From Candidatus Obscuribacterales bacterium (GTDB lineage Bacteria; Cyanobacteriota; Vampirovibrionia; Obscuribacterales; Obscuribacteraceae): a DNA stretch of 64,000 nucleotides. Positions 26,405 to 35,615 of the stretch are shown here, piece after piece. The position numbers were made by a program, and so were the translations under genes. The notes below the pieces were generated by a model. That model saw only the letters and a list, made by a program, of their open reading frames with translations, had not been told where the DNA came from and did not search any database. The stretch covers positions 62,001 to 126,000 of the forward strand of contig JAIELX010000054.1 in the NCBI GenBank assembly GCA_019752635.1. The letters are read 5' to 3'. Each line of letters opens with the position of its first letter. Position 1 is the first letter of the stretch.

Positions 26405-27541
26405 ATGGATGAAGCGGCCCTGCCTGTCGAGTCATCAAACGCCGAACCGCAAAAGGTTCGCAAAATCATACACATGGATATGGACGCGTTCTATGCATCA
26501 GTCGAGCAGCGCGACAATCCGGAACTGCGAGGGCGTCCTGTTGTTGTCGGCGGACTGCCTGACCAGCGAGGTGTGGTCGCGACTGCAAGTTATGAGGCCC
26601 GCCAGTTTGGAATTCATTCTGCGATGCCTTCGATTACCGCCTTCAGGAAGTGTCCTAACGCTACTTTTCTTCGTCCGCGATTTGAAGTTTACAAGTCTGT
26701 TTCGGAGCAGATTCGCGAAATCTTTGAGCGATACAGCGATTTAGTGGAGCCGTTATCGCTGGATGAAGCGTACATTGATGTCACCACTAACAAGAAAGAT
26801 ATGCCGTCTGCTACATTGATTGCCAGAGAGATTCGCGCCGCTATTTTCGCTGAAACTGAACTGACTGCATCGGCCGGAGTATCGGTAAATAAGTTTCTTG
26901 CGAAAACCGCATCAGGTATCAAGAAGCCGAACGGTTTGTACTTGATTGCACCAGAAACGGCCGAAGAGTTTGTTGCATCACTGGCGATCAATAAATTCTA
27001 CGGAATTGGTGATGTAACTGCGGAAAAAATGCGAACACTCGGGATTCGCAACGGTGCCGATTTGCGCCAATGGACCGAGATTGATCTTGTACGAAAGTTT
27101 GGGCGCGCGGGTAGCTACTACTATCAAATTGCTCGCGCTCGCGATGATCGACCGGTGGTTGCGAATCGCACACGCAAGTCTGTTGGTGCGGAAGAAAGCT
27201 TTACCGAGGACTTGTCCGATCGCGAGGCAATGGACGCCGCGTTGTTGGAACTGGCACAGATCGTTTCGCGCCGACTGGAGAAATCGAACACTGCCGGCCG
27301 CACTGTCACGCTGAAAGTTAAGTATGCAGATTATAATCAAATTACGCGGAGCCGCACGCTCAACGCCTCTGTCAGCAAAAGTGACGAGCTGGCGCGCATT
27401 GCCTCTGATCTGCTATCCGGCACCGAGGTTCTGAGCCGCCGAGCGCGACTGCTCGGAATCACCGTGTCCAATCTGGACAGTGAGGAATCAGCCTTGTCCA
27501 CCGATTGCCTGCAACTTACTTTGGGAATGCAGGCGGATTGA
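26405..27541 (+). CDS. dinB: DNA polymerase IV
   Basis: Y-family translesion polymerase (378 residues from the chosen ATG). Motifs: HMDMDAFYASVEQRD with metal-binding aspartate D25 and steric-gate residue Y30, VVATASYEARQFG, the second catalytic site SLDEAYIDV (D120, E121), and SAGVSVNKFLAKTASGIKKPNG, then the little-finger domain. The C-terminal end lacks an evident beta-clamp motif of the QLxLF form, though QLTLGM near the end is a possible relative. Longer frames begin inside the upstream terminator, so a start at 26405 is favoured. Its last 26 bases overlap the 3' end of the convergent kinase gene. Confidence 0.93.
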   Translation: MDEAALPVESSNAEPQKVRKIIHMDMDAFYASVEQRDNPELRGRPVVVGGLPDQRGVVATASYEARQFGIHSAMPSITAFRKCPNATFLRPRFEVYKSVSEQIREIFERYSDLVEPLSLDEAYIDVTTNKKDMPSATLIAREIRAAIFAETELTASAGVSVNKFLAKTASGIKKPNGLYLIAPETAEEFVASLAINKFYGIGDVTAEKMRTLGIRNGADLRQWTEIDLVRKFGRAGSYYYQIARARDDRPVVANRTRKSVGAEESFTEDLSDREAMDAALLELAQIVSRRLEKSNTAGRTVTLKVKYADYNQITRSRTLNASVSKSDELARIASDLLSGTEVLSRRARLLGITVSNLDSEESALSTDCLQLTLGMQAD

Positions 27542-30419
27542 ACAATGCGGACTTTGCTTCTTCATAAAACTTTCTCCACTGTGCGGCTTTCTCTTTTTGT
27601 CCGCTAAGGCTGTAGAGTTCTAAAAATCTCTCTCGAGTCTGAAAATGCAATAGGGCAATATGCTCGGTCTTCTCCGATTTTAGGCACTCTTGCAGCAGTA
27701 CCTCTGCCTCTGTGAACCTTCCTTGGACAATGTAGACCTGAGCAAGCGCAAGGCGCAAGCGCGTTTGTGCAGCTATGCATGCAGGGTCGCAAGTTCGTAG
27801 TGCTTCTCGATAGAGAGTCTCTGCCTTTTCCGGTTTTTTTGAAATGAACTCCAGATGTGCTAGATCTGCCAGCGCCAATGGTAGCTGGTCTTTGACTATT
27901 GTCCTGGCAAGAACAATCGATTTCTCCGCATCGCGTCTAGCTTCCGTGAGTCGATTTAGGAGCGTCAGCATCCGGGACCTGGCAATGCGCAGGGCCAAGA
28001 ATACTCGGGGCTTCAATTGCTCATGTTTCGCTGAATCGCCTTCGATGAAAGGATTGAGTTCTTCAATGGCTTTTTCGCAGTTTGGTGGCATTCCAAACTG
28101 ATTTGCATAGAATAGAGCCAAGCGGGCCCTCGGCACGTAGCTGTCCGGCAGCCCGTCTATTTTTGTTTTGGCTAAATTGTAGAGTTTGAGGGAGAGTTCA
28201 CCGTTTGAAAGGGGTTTCGCTTCCGCTGCTAACGGGATGATTGCGTCCAACAGCTCAGGCATTTTTTCCGTCTTCCAATGAATATTAGTAGATGCTGCAA
28301 TCGAAACAATGTCAATGGCAAGAGCATTGTTTCCTCCTCTGCGAACTGCGCCTGCGGACTTTCGGGCCGCCTGGCAAATCGCTTCGACGGCTTTTTCCGG
28401 ATTACTCTGCGGTACCAGGGTAACTTCGTGCGCCAGGATTTGTTTGAGCTGCTCTTCTTTTTTCAGCTGCCCTTCGTAGTTAAGGCGACACAGAATGTAC
28501 CACCAAGCGAGACGTCCTTCTAGTTTCCTAAGCCTCTGAAGTTGTTCCGAAAGAAACCGAAACGATTTTTCGTATTCATGCATTGACTCCATTGCGTTGG
28601 CTTTCAGTTCGCATGCCTCTATGAAAACTTTTTCGTCTTCACCGTTTCTGGTCGAGCCGATTGCCAGATTTGCCGCTGTAATGCACTGCGGAAGCAGGTT
28701 CGCTTTGAGGCATCTCCGGGCAATATCCAACGCCATGTCCGACATTTCCTGCACGTTCTTTGACGCAAAATCCACCGCATCGACCAGCACCGTCTTAGCC
28801 TCTGATTGACGGTTTGCAGCTGTCAGGCATTTTGCCAACGAAATCAAAGGGCGCAAGTGATCCTTCGGTAATACTGCGGCTTCTGCGTGTGATTTAAGTT
28901 CCGCGCGCAGCATCTTCTCCGCTGTGACGTAGTCGCCGTCTTCCATCGAAATGTCAGTAATGTATTCGCGGCAACCATTTGCTGCTCTCAGCATTCCTGT
29001 AGCACCGCTGCTCTCCAGCTTGCTCAACATGTCCAAAAGCACTTTTTTTGTGCCGGGTTCATTTGCGTTTTTTCCGCAGTTGAACGCTGTCCTAACCGCG
29101 ATTTCCGCCAGAGCCGGGTCTCGCACCTTCAGGCTCTGATCCAAAATATCGGGACACAGTCTAAATGCTTGCGAATAAAGTATTCTTGCGTCTAAGTACG
29201 AGTCCGGAAATTTGTTTTCCAAGTTAAACGCAAGATCTTGACGGGCGATGGCGGCATCAATTGACTTATCTTTCGGGTAACTCGCGAGCCAGTTTCTGTA
29301 GTAGCTGATCCTTTCCTCCGCAGGCAATCCGCAAAGTTCGGCCGGCTGTCGCAGTCTTCTCAATGTTGATTTTTCTTCACTGGGCTGTGTGGCCAGCTTT
29401 CCCCTGTTGGCTTTTCCGAAGGGCTTTTGCTGCATCATGACAGGAAGCGTTAAAACCACCGTTATCAGGAGCAGCGAAGCGAGCGCCACAGGCATAGTTC
29501 GCTGCGAGTTAACTTCCGTTCTGGACAGATTGCTCGGGGGATCGATTAGTCCACCTGCACCGGCAACAATCAACTCGAGATCGGCTCGAAATGCGCGCAT
29601 GGTCTGATACCGTTTATCCGGCGATTTTTCCATGGCGCGAAACAATGCATTGTTCAGACCTGCAGGAATTTCACCTGCTGGAATCTGGTCGCTCAGATTT
29701 TTGGGATACGCGCTTGCGTGTTGCCTCATAAGCGCAATCGGATTGTCTCCGGTAAACGGCGGCGTTCCAGTCAGGGCGTTGTAGAGCACACAGCCTAGAG
29801 AATAAATGTCGGACCGCTGATCGGCTTTACTGCCGGTGCACTGTTCCGGACTCATGTAATAAATGCTGCCGACTACAGTACCGGTGCTCGTAAGTTTTTG
29901 ATCCGCTGTGACATCGCTTTTTGCGAGCATGGATAGACCGAAGTCTATTACCTTGCAAGGTGAGTCGCTGTCTAAAGGCAACATGATGTTCGCGGGGGAG
30001 AGGTCTCTGTGGACTACGCCGGCTGCATGTGCAGCCTCCATGGCGTTACATACTTGCAGCGCTATGGCGAGCACTCTGGCGCTAGATAAACGCGTCTCCT
30101 TCTCGAGTACAGAAAGTAGTGAACGTCCCTCAAAAAACTCCATGGCGATATACGGAAAAGTTTTATTCCAGATGCCAAATCGGTAAAGCTGAATAATATT
30201 GCCGTGCCTCAAGGTTCCGAGCGCTCTTCCTTCGCGCTGAAATCTGGTCTGGTTCTGTCTGTCTCCAACCAGAGTAGAATGCAATACTTTGAGCGCAATG
30301 AGACGATCCAATCCAACTTCGCTGGCTTTGAAGACTGTGCCCATGCCACCTGCCCCCAGCTGCTCAATGATACTGTAGCGATCATCGATAATCGTTCCCG
30401 GACTGAACGAGATAGACAT
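27516..30419 (-). CDS. transmembrane Ser/Thr protein kinase with TPR-like outer region (kinase 1)
   Basis: A 967-residue membrane kinase. Residues 14-285 are the kinase domain: glycine loop LGAGGMGTVF (21-30), lysine K44, glutamate E63, catalytic loop HRDLSPAN (137-144), DFG (159-161) and SPEQ. The catalytic-loop lysine normally found two residues after the aspartate is a serine (S141). One membrane span lies at about 309-328. The remaining 630 residues, probably outside the membrane, look like degenerate TPR helices (EEAEVLLQECLKSEK-type pairs). It lies about 100 bp after kinase 2, to which it is similar throughout, so the two arose by duplication. It likely phosphorylates cytosolic targets in answer to an envelope signal. 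Confidence 0.88.
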   Translation of the reverse strand: MSISFSPGTIIDDRYSIIEQLGAGGMGTVFKASEVGLDRLIALKVLHSTLVGDRQNQTRFQREGRALGTLRHGNIIQLYRFGIWNKTFPYIAMEFFEGRSLLSVLEKETRLSSARVLAIALQVCNAMEAAHAAGVVHRDLSPANIMLPLDSDSPCKVIDFGLSMLAKSDVTADQKLTSTGTVVGSIYYMSPEQCTGSKADQRSDIYSLGCVLYNALTGTPPFTGDNPIALMRQHASAYPKNLSDQIPAGEIPAGLNNALFRAMEKSPDKRYQTMRAFRADLELIVAGAGGLIDPPSNLSRTEVNSQRTMPVALASLLLITVVLTLPVMMQQKPFGKANRGKLATQPSEEKSTLRRLRQPAELCGLPAEERISYYRNWLASYPKDKSIDAAIARQDLAFNLENKFPDSYLDARILYSQAFRLCPDILDQSLKVRDPALAEIAVRTAFNCGKNANEPGTKKVLLDMLSKLESSGATGMLRAANGCREYITDISMEDGDYVTAEKMLRAELKSHAEAAVLPKDHLRPLISLAKCLTAANRQSEAKTVLVDAVDFASKNVQEMSDMALDIARRCLKANLLPQCITAANLAIGSTRNGEDEKVFIEACELKANAMESMHEYEKSFRFLSEQLQRLRKLEGRLAWWYILCRLNYEGQLKKEEQLKQILAHEVTLVPQSNPEKAVEAICQAARKSAGAVRRGGNNALAIDIVSIAASTNIHWKTEKMPELLDAIIPLAAEAKPLSNGELSLKLYNLAKTKIDGLPDSYVPRARLALFYANQFGMPPNCEKAIEELNPFIEGDSAKHEQLKPRVFLALRIARSRMLTLLNRLTEARRDAEKSIVLARTIVKDQLPLALADLAHLEFISKKPEKAETLYREALRTCDPACIAAQTRLRLALAQVYIVQGRFTEAEVLLQECLKSEKTEHIALLHFQTRERFLELYSLSGQKEKAAQWRKFYEEAKSALFNPPAFPK

Positions 30420-30523
30420 GCCAACTCCAGAAGTCGCCCGTAGAATTTATACCCCCGACTCCTGACTCTTCAATGGCTGCGGGTGTGAATCGTCAACGTT
30501 CACGAGCGGATCTCTTTTTGGCA

Positions 30524-33436
30524 TCAAGTTTTCGGTACGGCTACCGGTTTGAATTGCTGGTCCAACTCAGTTCTTAGTTCCACCAGACCGCATCTGTTGC
30601 ATGTGGACAGATAGCTTTTGAGCAGAGTGTTGTAGAGCACCGGCGCCGTAACCCTCACGTCTTGGAGGCTGTCAATCATTGCGGTGCGCAGTTGAGTTAT
30701 GTTCTTCTTGTGAATATAGTACTGGTTGTGGCTTGTATAGAAGCGCAACCGCCACTCAAAGCGTTCTTTGGGAAACAATCTGAAAGCCTGCTTGAAGTGT
30801 GATTCTGCATCTTCATTGTTCTGCTCCTGCGCGATTAACGCTAATTCCAATGTTCCGGCGCCTTCCTGAAAATTGTTCTTGGCTTTTTGTGCGAATTTAA
30901 TTGCCGCAACTGCCTCTGTGCGCGCGTTGTCCAACTGATGCAACGCTTGATAGATTCGGCAGCGGATTAGACTCTTAGCGGACTGGTCCGCGAGGTCGGC
31001 GTTAATGCTTGCCGCCAAAGTGGTTCTGTCCAGTTCTGCCAGCAGATTAATGCAATCCGCACTCATGTTTGCGTCGTTTCTCTGTCTAATAATAATGAGC
31101 ATGTGCTCGGCCACCACTGAAGACATTCGCATTGTCTTCACCTCTTTGCTCGAGCTTAGCTTCGCCATCGCCGTTCTCAAAATTGAAACTGCTTCACTTG
31201 TTTGTTGCAGCTGAACGCACTGCATAGCTGCGTTGCACAATTGATAATATACCGCGGCTTGCGGACCTCCGTCATACCTCGCGAAAGCCGGACGAATGCA
31301 TCGCAGCATTCGTCCGGCTGATTCGTTCTTCTGATCCAGCTTGAGTGAACTTGCCTCATCGAGTATCGCTTTCAGACACTCGGGCACCTGCGCAGTGCAA
31401 GGAGCCATGTGCTGGATCTTCGCAAGCATCAACTCGCTCAACTGTTGATCGCGATTTAGGTTGCCGGCTCGATTGAGTTTACACAACAGTTGCCACAATT
31501 GGAGTTGTGCCAGCGGAGGGCATAGAGGCATTCCGTCGGCAACAACGTCAAAAGCCTCTTTGTACTTTTTGAGCGAAATCATTGCGTCCGCATAGGTTTG
31601 GTAGATCGACCAGGAGTTTCCTATGGGCAAGGCTGATGCTCGAAACGCGTTGATAGTGTTAAAACACAGAGGCACAAGATCGCGATCCGGCAGGTGCTGG
31701 GAGACTGCTTCTTCAACTATGGCTGTTCTTTGCGCGAGACCGGAACTTGGAGCCATTTTTGCTTCCGCACGCAAACAGTCTCCTAGCGCGGCTTTTGCTT
31801 CTTGTTCCCTCCCGAGAAGGCGCAAACAACGAGCCCGACGCACCGACATGTTGACAAATTCCGTTGCTGCTATCGAAGCCCCCTGCTTATTACTGAGGGC
31901 CAAATCTAGCGGCTGAAGGGCTTTCTTGTAGTCATTTCTGCTAATGTAGTATTGACTTAGTTCTCGTCGACACGTAGCCAGCGCCACTCCCAGACCCAGT
32001 TCTCCTTTAGACTCAATCTGTTGGATTAGCTGCGGAATTAGAGTTTTGAGGTCCTCATCTTTGTGTAATAGAACGGTGCAGTTGATTATTCCGACGACTC
32101 CAGCGTCGGCCTCAAAACTCTTTCTGGCTTCAACCGCCGCTTTGAACGCAGTTTGATATTCGGCTAGTGCCTGTTCGCCTTGCAATCGACTTTCGACAGC
32201 CTCTACTGTTTGCAAATCGATTGCTAATCGATATCGCGCCTGAGCAACGGCGAGCGCCCGAGAAAGACTTTGAGAGGACGTGTTTCCGTAGGTTTGCAGC
32301 CAATTACTGTAGTACTCGATTCTATTTTTCGGCGTTAGCGCTTCGAGTTCTATCGGCGTCTTTAGTCGTTTTGTTGTACTGCTGATGTCGTGGAGGCTTT
32401 CTTCCAGTTGTGCGGTTTCTCTGTTGTTGCTCTGTCTCAGCCACAGGCCTGTAGCGATCGCGAGCAGGATTATCGCAATGGCTGGAAGAATCGCTAGTTT
32501 TTTCGTTAGTAGTTGTCTTCGATTTGTTTGACTCGATGCCGAAGGTAACTTAGAAACCAAGTGCCCCTTCCCTTGCCAGACAAGCTGCAGATCATCTTGA
32601 AAGTGGCTCATTGTTTGGTAGCGGTCGCATGCGTTCTTCGCGAGTGCTCGTTGTAGCACGTCTTCCAAACCGGGTGGAATCACTAGCTCCTTAGGTGCCG
32701 CGTTGCTCAACGGTTTCGGAATGTCATTGGTGTGTTGACGCATAAGCGCAATGGGGGACTCCCCGTCAAAGACTGGCTGTCCTGCCACCATTTCATACAA
32801 TATGCATCCCAAGCCGTAGACATCTGCGCGCGCATCTCCTTCTTTCCCTGCGTAACGTTCAGGGCTCATATAGTGCGGGCTGCCCGCGAAGGCTCCTGTG
32901 GAGGTAAGCCGTTGATCGACAGTGCTTTCGCCATTGAGGTCGGCGCTGATTATGCGGGATAGTCCGAAATCGATTATCTTCACAAAATCGTCAGCTTGAT
33001 TGTTGAGCAGCATTATGTTATTGGGAGACAAGTCGCGATGAATGACTCCGCGCGCGTGTGCGGCTTGCAGTCCTTCGCACGATTGCGAGGCGATGCTGAG
33101 AATTCTGGTGATTGAGAGCTTTTCGTGGTCGAGAATTTGTCGAAGCGATCTGCCTTCGACGAATTCCATTGCAATGTAGAAGTGTTGCTCGGGAGTTAGT
33201 CCGAATCGATAGCACCTGGTCAGGTGCGGGTGAGAAAGAGCTGCTAGAGCGCGTCCCTCTCGTTTGAATCGCTTTCGACTTCGCTCATCTTTAACATCTG
33301 GCGCAAGAAGGGTCTTGATGGCGATCAGTCGGTTCAGTTGTATCTCCGATGCTTTCCAAACAGCACCGAATCCGCCCTCGCCTATTAGCTCGAGCAATTC
33401 GTATCTATGATCCAAAATCGTGCCTGGCTTAAGCAT
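30524..33436 (-). CDS. transmembrane Ser/Thr protein kinase with TPR-like outer region (kinase 2)
   Basis: A 970-residue paralogue of the downstream kinase with the same plan. The kinase domain spans about 11-290 with GEGGFGAVWKA, K41, HRDLSPNN (133-140) where S137 replaces the usual lysine, DFG (156-158) and SPER. The membrane span lies at about 314-333, and about 630 residues of alpha-helical repeats follow. The segment just after the membrane (NRIEYYSNWLQTY) matches kinase 1 (ERISYYRNWLASY), showing that the sensor regions are related too. AGAGAGG lies just before the ATG. It starts 12 bp after the FecR-like gene, so both are probably one transcript. Confidence 0.88.
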   Translation of the reverse strand: MLKPGTILDHRYELLELIGEGGFGAVWKASEIQLNRLIAIKTLLAPDVKDERSRKRFKREGRALAALSHPHLTRCYRFGLTPEQHFYIAMEFVEGRSLRQILDHEKLSITRILSIASQSCEGLQAAHARGVIHRDLSPNNIMLLNNQADDFVKIIDFGLSRIISADLNGESTVDQRLTSTGAFAGSPHYMSPERYAGKEGDARADVYGLGCILYEMVAGQPVFDGESPIALMRQHTNDIPKPLSNAAPKELVIPPGLEDVLQRALAKNACDRYQTMSHFQDDLQLVWQGKGHLVSKLPSASSQTNRRQLLTKKLAILPAIAIILLAIATGLWLRQSNNRETAQLEESLHDISSTTKRLKTPIELEALTPKNRIEYYSNWLQTYGNTSSQSLSRALAVAQARYRLAIDLQTVEAVESRLQGEQALAEYQTAFKAAVEARKSFEADAGVVGIINCTVLLHKDEDLKTLIPQLIQQIESKGELGLGVALATCRRELSQYYISRNDYKKALQPLDLALSNKQGASIAATEFVNMSVRRARCLRLLGREQEAKAALGDCLRAEAKMAPSSGLAQRTAIVEEAVSQHLPDRDLVPLCFNTINAFRASALPIGNSWSIYQTYADAMISLKKYKEAFDVVADGMPLCPPLAQLQLWQLLCKLNRAGNLNRDQQLSELMLAKIQHMAPCTAQVPECLKAILDEASSLKLDQKNESAGRMLRCIRPAFARYDGGPQAAVYYQLCNAAMQCVQLQQTSEAVSILRTAMAKLSSSKEVKTMRMSSVVAEHMLIIIRQRNDANMSADCINLLAELDRTTLAASINADLADQSAKSLIRCRIYQALHQLDNARTEAVAAIKFAQKAKNNFQEGAGTLELALIAQEQNNEDAESHFKQAFRLFPKERFEWRLRFYTSHNQYYIHKKNITQLRTAMIDSLQDVRVTAPVLYNTLLKSYLSTCNRCGLVELRTELDQQFKPVAVPKT

Positions 33437-33448
33437 ACCTCTCTAAAC

Positions 33449-34462
33449 TCAGCTTCTCTTCTCTTTGGATTTGCGCATCATCTGGATGATGACTGCTGTT
33501 TTGAGTACATCATCAATTGTATGATTGTGTCTCTTGTCCAGAGCAACCTTCCGCAAAGATGGTGCACCTTTGATCAATCCTGCGATCGAGAAGTCGGCGG
33601 CATAGGCCGTGCAATCTTGCAACTTGTATTGCCTTGCGTGAATCACAGACAGAAAGCGTGGCTTCGCATCGTCTCTCCGCAAGACCAATTGACGTCCCGG
33701 TGACAGTGCGAATTCTCTATTGTCTACCGATATGATCACGCCTTTGCGGCTGCGGTCATGCAAATTGAATACTGCAACTTCGCCGTCCCTATCGATCACC
33801 AGGACGGCGCTTCCCTTTGATGTTCTTACGCTGGCCAGCGAAGTTTCCATAACGGAATCCACCGTTGCCGTCTTCAGCACTGCGCTATTGTGACTAGTGG
33901 GGATTTTGCCCGGATCGAATTTTTCGATTTTTCTCTTTACTGAAGGCGGAACGCCGCTTCCCTTTACGTTTGGTCTTCCTCTTCGAGGAGCCCTAAAACG
34001 TGCACTTCCACCCTTTCGATCTTCCTCTACCTGGTCTTCAAAATCGGCATTAGCAAGGTCGTGCGTAATCTCGCCCGGGCAGCCGTCTACATCGATCGAC
34101 CCGATTTGTTCAGGATTGCAGGAGTTGCCGGCTACCTTATCGGATTGGCCCTCATCGAAATTGAGATTGAACTGTTCAATGTTGGATGCCTGTCCGAATG
34201 GCGTAAAATCGATGTCCGCTCGAGCACCGAATGCCGAGGCCTCGACCACATCGTTGTGCAAATTTTGCAGGGTCTGCTCTTCCAGATTTTCGAAAATTTG
34301 TTCGGTGCTTTGTCCGTTTGATAGCCCTGATAAGTGCTCCTCGAACTCTTGTGCCGAGACTGTCGGGCACCCCGCCGGGATTAAGAGCCCGCAAACTGTC
34401 AGAGCTCCGATTATGCGCTTTGCCGTCCCTGCCACCGACCAGCCCCGCCTCTTGGTCCCCAT
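33449..34462 (-). CDS. exported FecR-like protein, first gene of the kinase operon
   Basis: A 337-residue protein with a signal peptide: basic start MGTKRRG, a hydrophobic core and cleavage near TVSAQE. The middle, about residues 40-190, is acidic and polar without repeats I recognise (FGQASNIEQFNLNFDEGQ). The C-terminal 130 residues resemble a FecR-type beta-rich domain: SLASVRTSKGSAVLVIDRDG, VAVFNLHD, ALSPGRQLVL, AADFSI, DDVLKTA. The same arrangement ends the surface protein at 15455-19534. It does not carry a membrane helix typical of FecR itself. Since it is co-transcribed with the two kinases it may feed or receive an envelope signal; that is inference. The 150 bp upstream is shared with a divergent gene. 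Confidence 0.75.
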   Translation of the reverse strand: MGTKRRGWSVAGTAKRIIGALTVCGLLIPAGCPTVSAQEFEEHLSGLSNGQSTEQIFENLEEQTLQNLHNDVVEASAFGARADIDFTPFGQASNIEQFNLNFDEGQSDKVAGNSCNPEQIGSIDVDGCPGEITHDLANADFEDQVEEDRKGGSARFRAPRRGRPNVKGSGVPPSVKRKIEKFDPGKIPTSHNSAVLKTATVDSVMETSLASVRTSKGSAVLVIDRDGEVAVFNLHDRSRKGVIISVDNREFALSPGRQLVLRRDDAKPRFLSVIHARQYKLQDCTAYAADFSIAGLIKGAPSLRKVALDKRHNHTIDDVLKTAVIIQMMRKSKEKRS

Positions 34463-34612
34463 AGACCCATACCCCCCCGGGCGGGGGGCGAAACTTTCAC
34501 CCGCAGACTTTGCAAACTTAGTTACTACTTCTAACCGTCACTTATGTTCCAGCGATCAATGTGTTAACAGTGAACGCTTATTCTGAAAGTGTCCAGGTTT
34601 GGAGTTCCGAGA

Positions 34613-35524
34613 ATGTTTAATCGCCAGCAATTCGTCGAAAGGCTCGCTAAAGTTGCCATCCTCCTGTTCGTTGCCGTGTCCGGAATCGGCGCCAGTGCGG
34701 CAATTGCGGCTGACAACGCATCCTCGATTACAGTGTGTTCTTCAAGACAGCAATCCGCAACGGTGCAGCCGTTAACCGTGACGAAACGCACCGTTACTGC
34801 GTCCTTCAAAGGCTGCGAGGGTCGATTTGCTTATCCTGAGATTGCAGCCTCGTCGACTGAAAGGTGCGCGGCACTCAATGCTGCAATCAAGCAGGTTATT
34901 GAAGCAAAACTGAACGAACTAAGGGAACATTCCGACTCGTTTTCGGACTCGAATTCGCGCGCAGTTGTTGAAGGTAGTTATGAGGTTCGATATTTGGGGG
35001 GCGACTTTGTCAGCGTTGCGTTTTACTTCTATAACTACTTTGGCGGAGGACACGGCATCACTGAGAATGTCTCTTTCAACTACGATCTCAGAGCGCAGCG
35101 CGAGTTGTCACTTGATGATTTCTTCGGCGTTAGGCCCGATTACGGCTTGTTCTCCGACTTGTGCCGCATCCAACTCTTTCGCGCCTTATCCGGCGGTGAA
35201 GAATCAATGGTGATGGAGGGAACGGAGCCTACTTCGGATAATTTCTCATGCTGGTTCGTCGGCGATAAGGGGATCACCATCAAATTTTGCCAGTATCAAG
35301 TGGCGCCCTATTCCGATGGGATGCCAGAGGTACTTTTACCTTACGCTGAGCTGAAAGCGAACATGGCAAAAAACGCTCCGATGGACAGAATTCTGCCTTC
35401 CTTGATAGAGTCGAAAACCGCTTCGCGACTTTCCGACGCGAATTATCGTAAGCATCAGCTCGAAGTTGAAATGGAGTGCTTTGTTGCCCGAAAGCCGGAG
35501 TTCATGTCGGTTGATGTCGAGTAA
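34613..35524 (+). CDS. exported DUF3298/RsiV-like protein
   Basis: A 303-residue protein with a signal peptide (hydrophobic VAILLFVAVSGIGASAAIAA, cleavage near AADN). The body has the pattern of the PdaC/RsiV-type DUF4163-DUF3298 pair: YPEIAASSTERCAALNAAIKQ, YEVRYLGGDFVSVAFYFYNY, GGGHGITENVSFNYDL, LSLDDFFG and the final KFCQYQVAPYSDGMPEVLLPY. In RsiV these domains bind lysozyme; here no sigma-factor-binding N-terminus is present, so that role is not implied. The ATG at 34613 has GGAG 8 nt upstream. It diverges from the FecR-like/kinase operon. Confidence 0.78.
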   Translation: MFNRQQFVERLAKVAILLFVAVSGIGASAAIAADNASSITVCSSRQQSATVQPLTVTKRTVTASFKGCEGRFAYPEIAASSTERCAALNAAIKQVIEAKLNELREHSDSFSDSNSRAVVEGSYEVRYLGGDFVSVAFYFYNYFGGGHGITENVSFNYDLRAQRELSLDDFFGVRPDYGLFSDLCRIQLFRALSGGEESMVMEGTEPTSDNFSCWFVGDKGITIKFCQYQVAPYSDGMPEVLLPYAELKANMAKNAPMDRILPSLIESKTASRLSDANYRKHQLEVEMECFVARKPEFMSVDVE

Positions 35525-35615
35525 TCCAGCTCCATTCTGCTGCGGTTCTCGAACATGATTTGTTTATCTGCTTTGGCGGGCATAAGAGATAGGACATGGT
35601 TCGGGAGTGCCGGTT

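Noticed and set aside
34470..34490. C/G run (CCCCCCCGGGCGGGGGG) as a terminator or quadruplex
   Set aside because: No T-run follows and the tract is too short and interrupted for a clear quadruplex; it lies just upstream of the FecR-like gene, in a promoter region.
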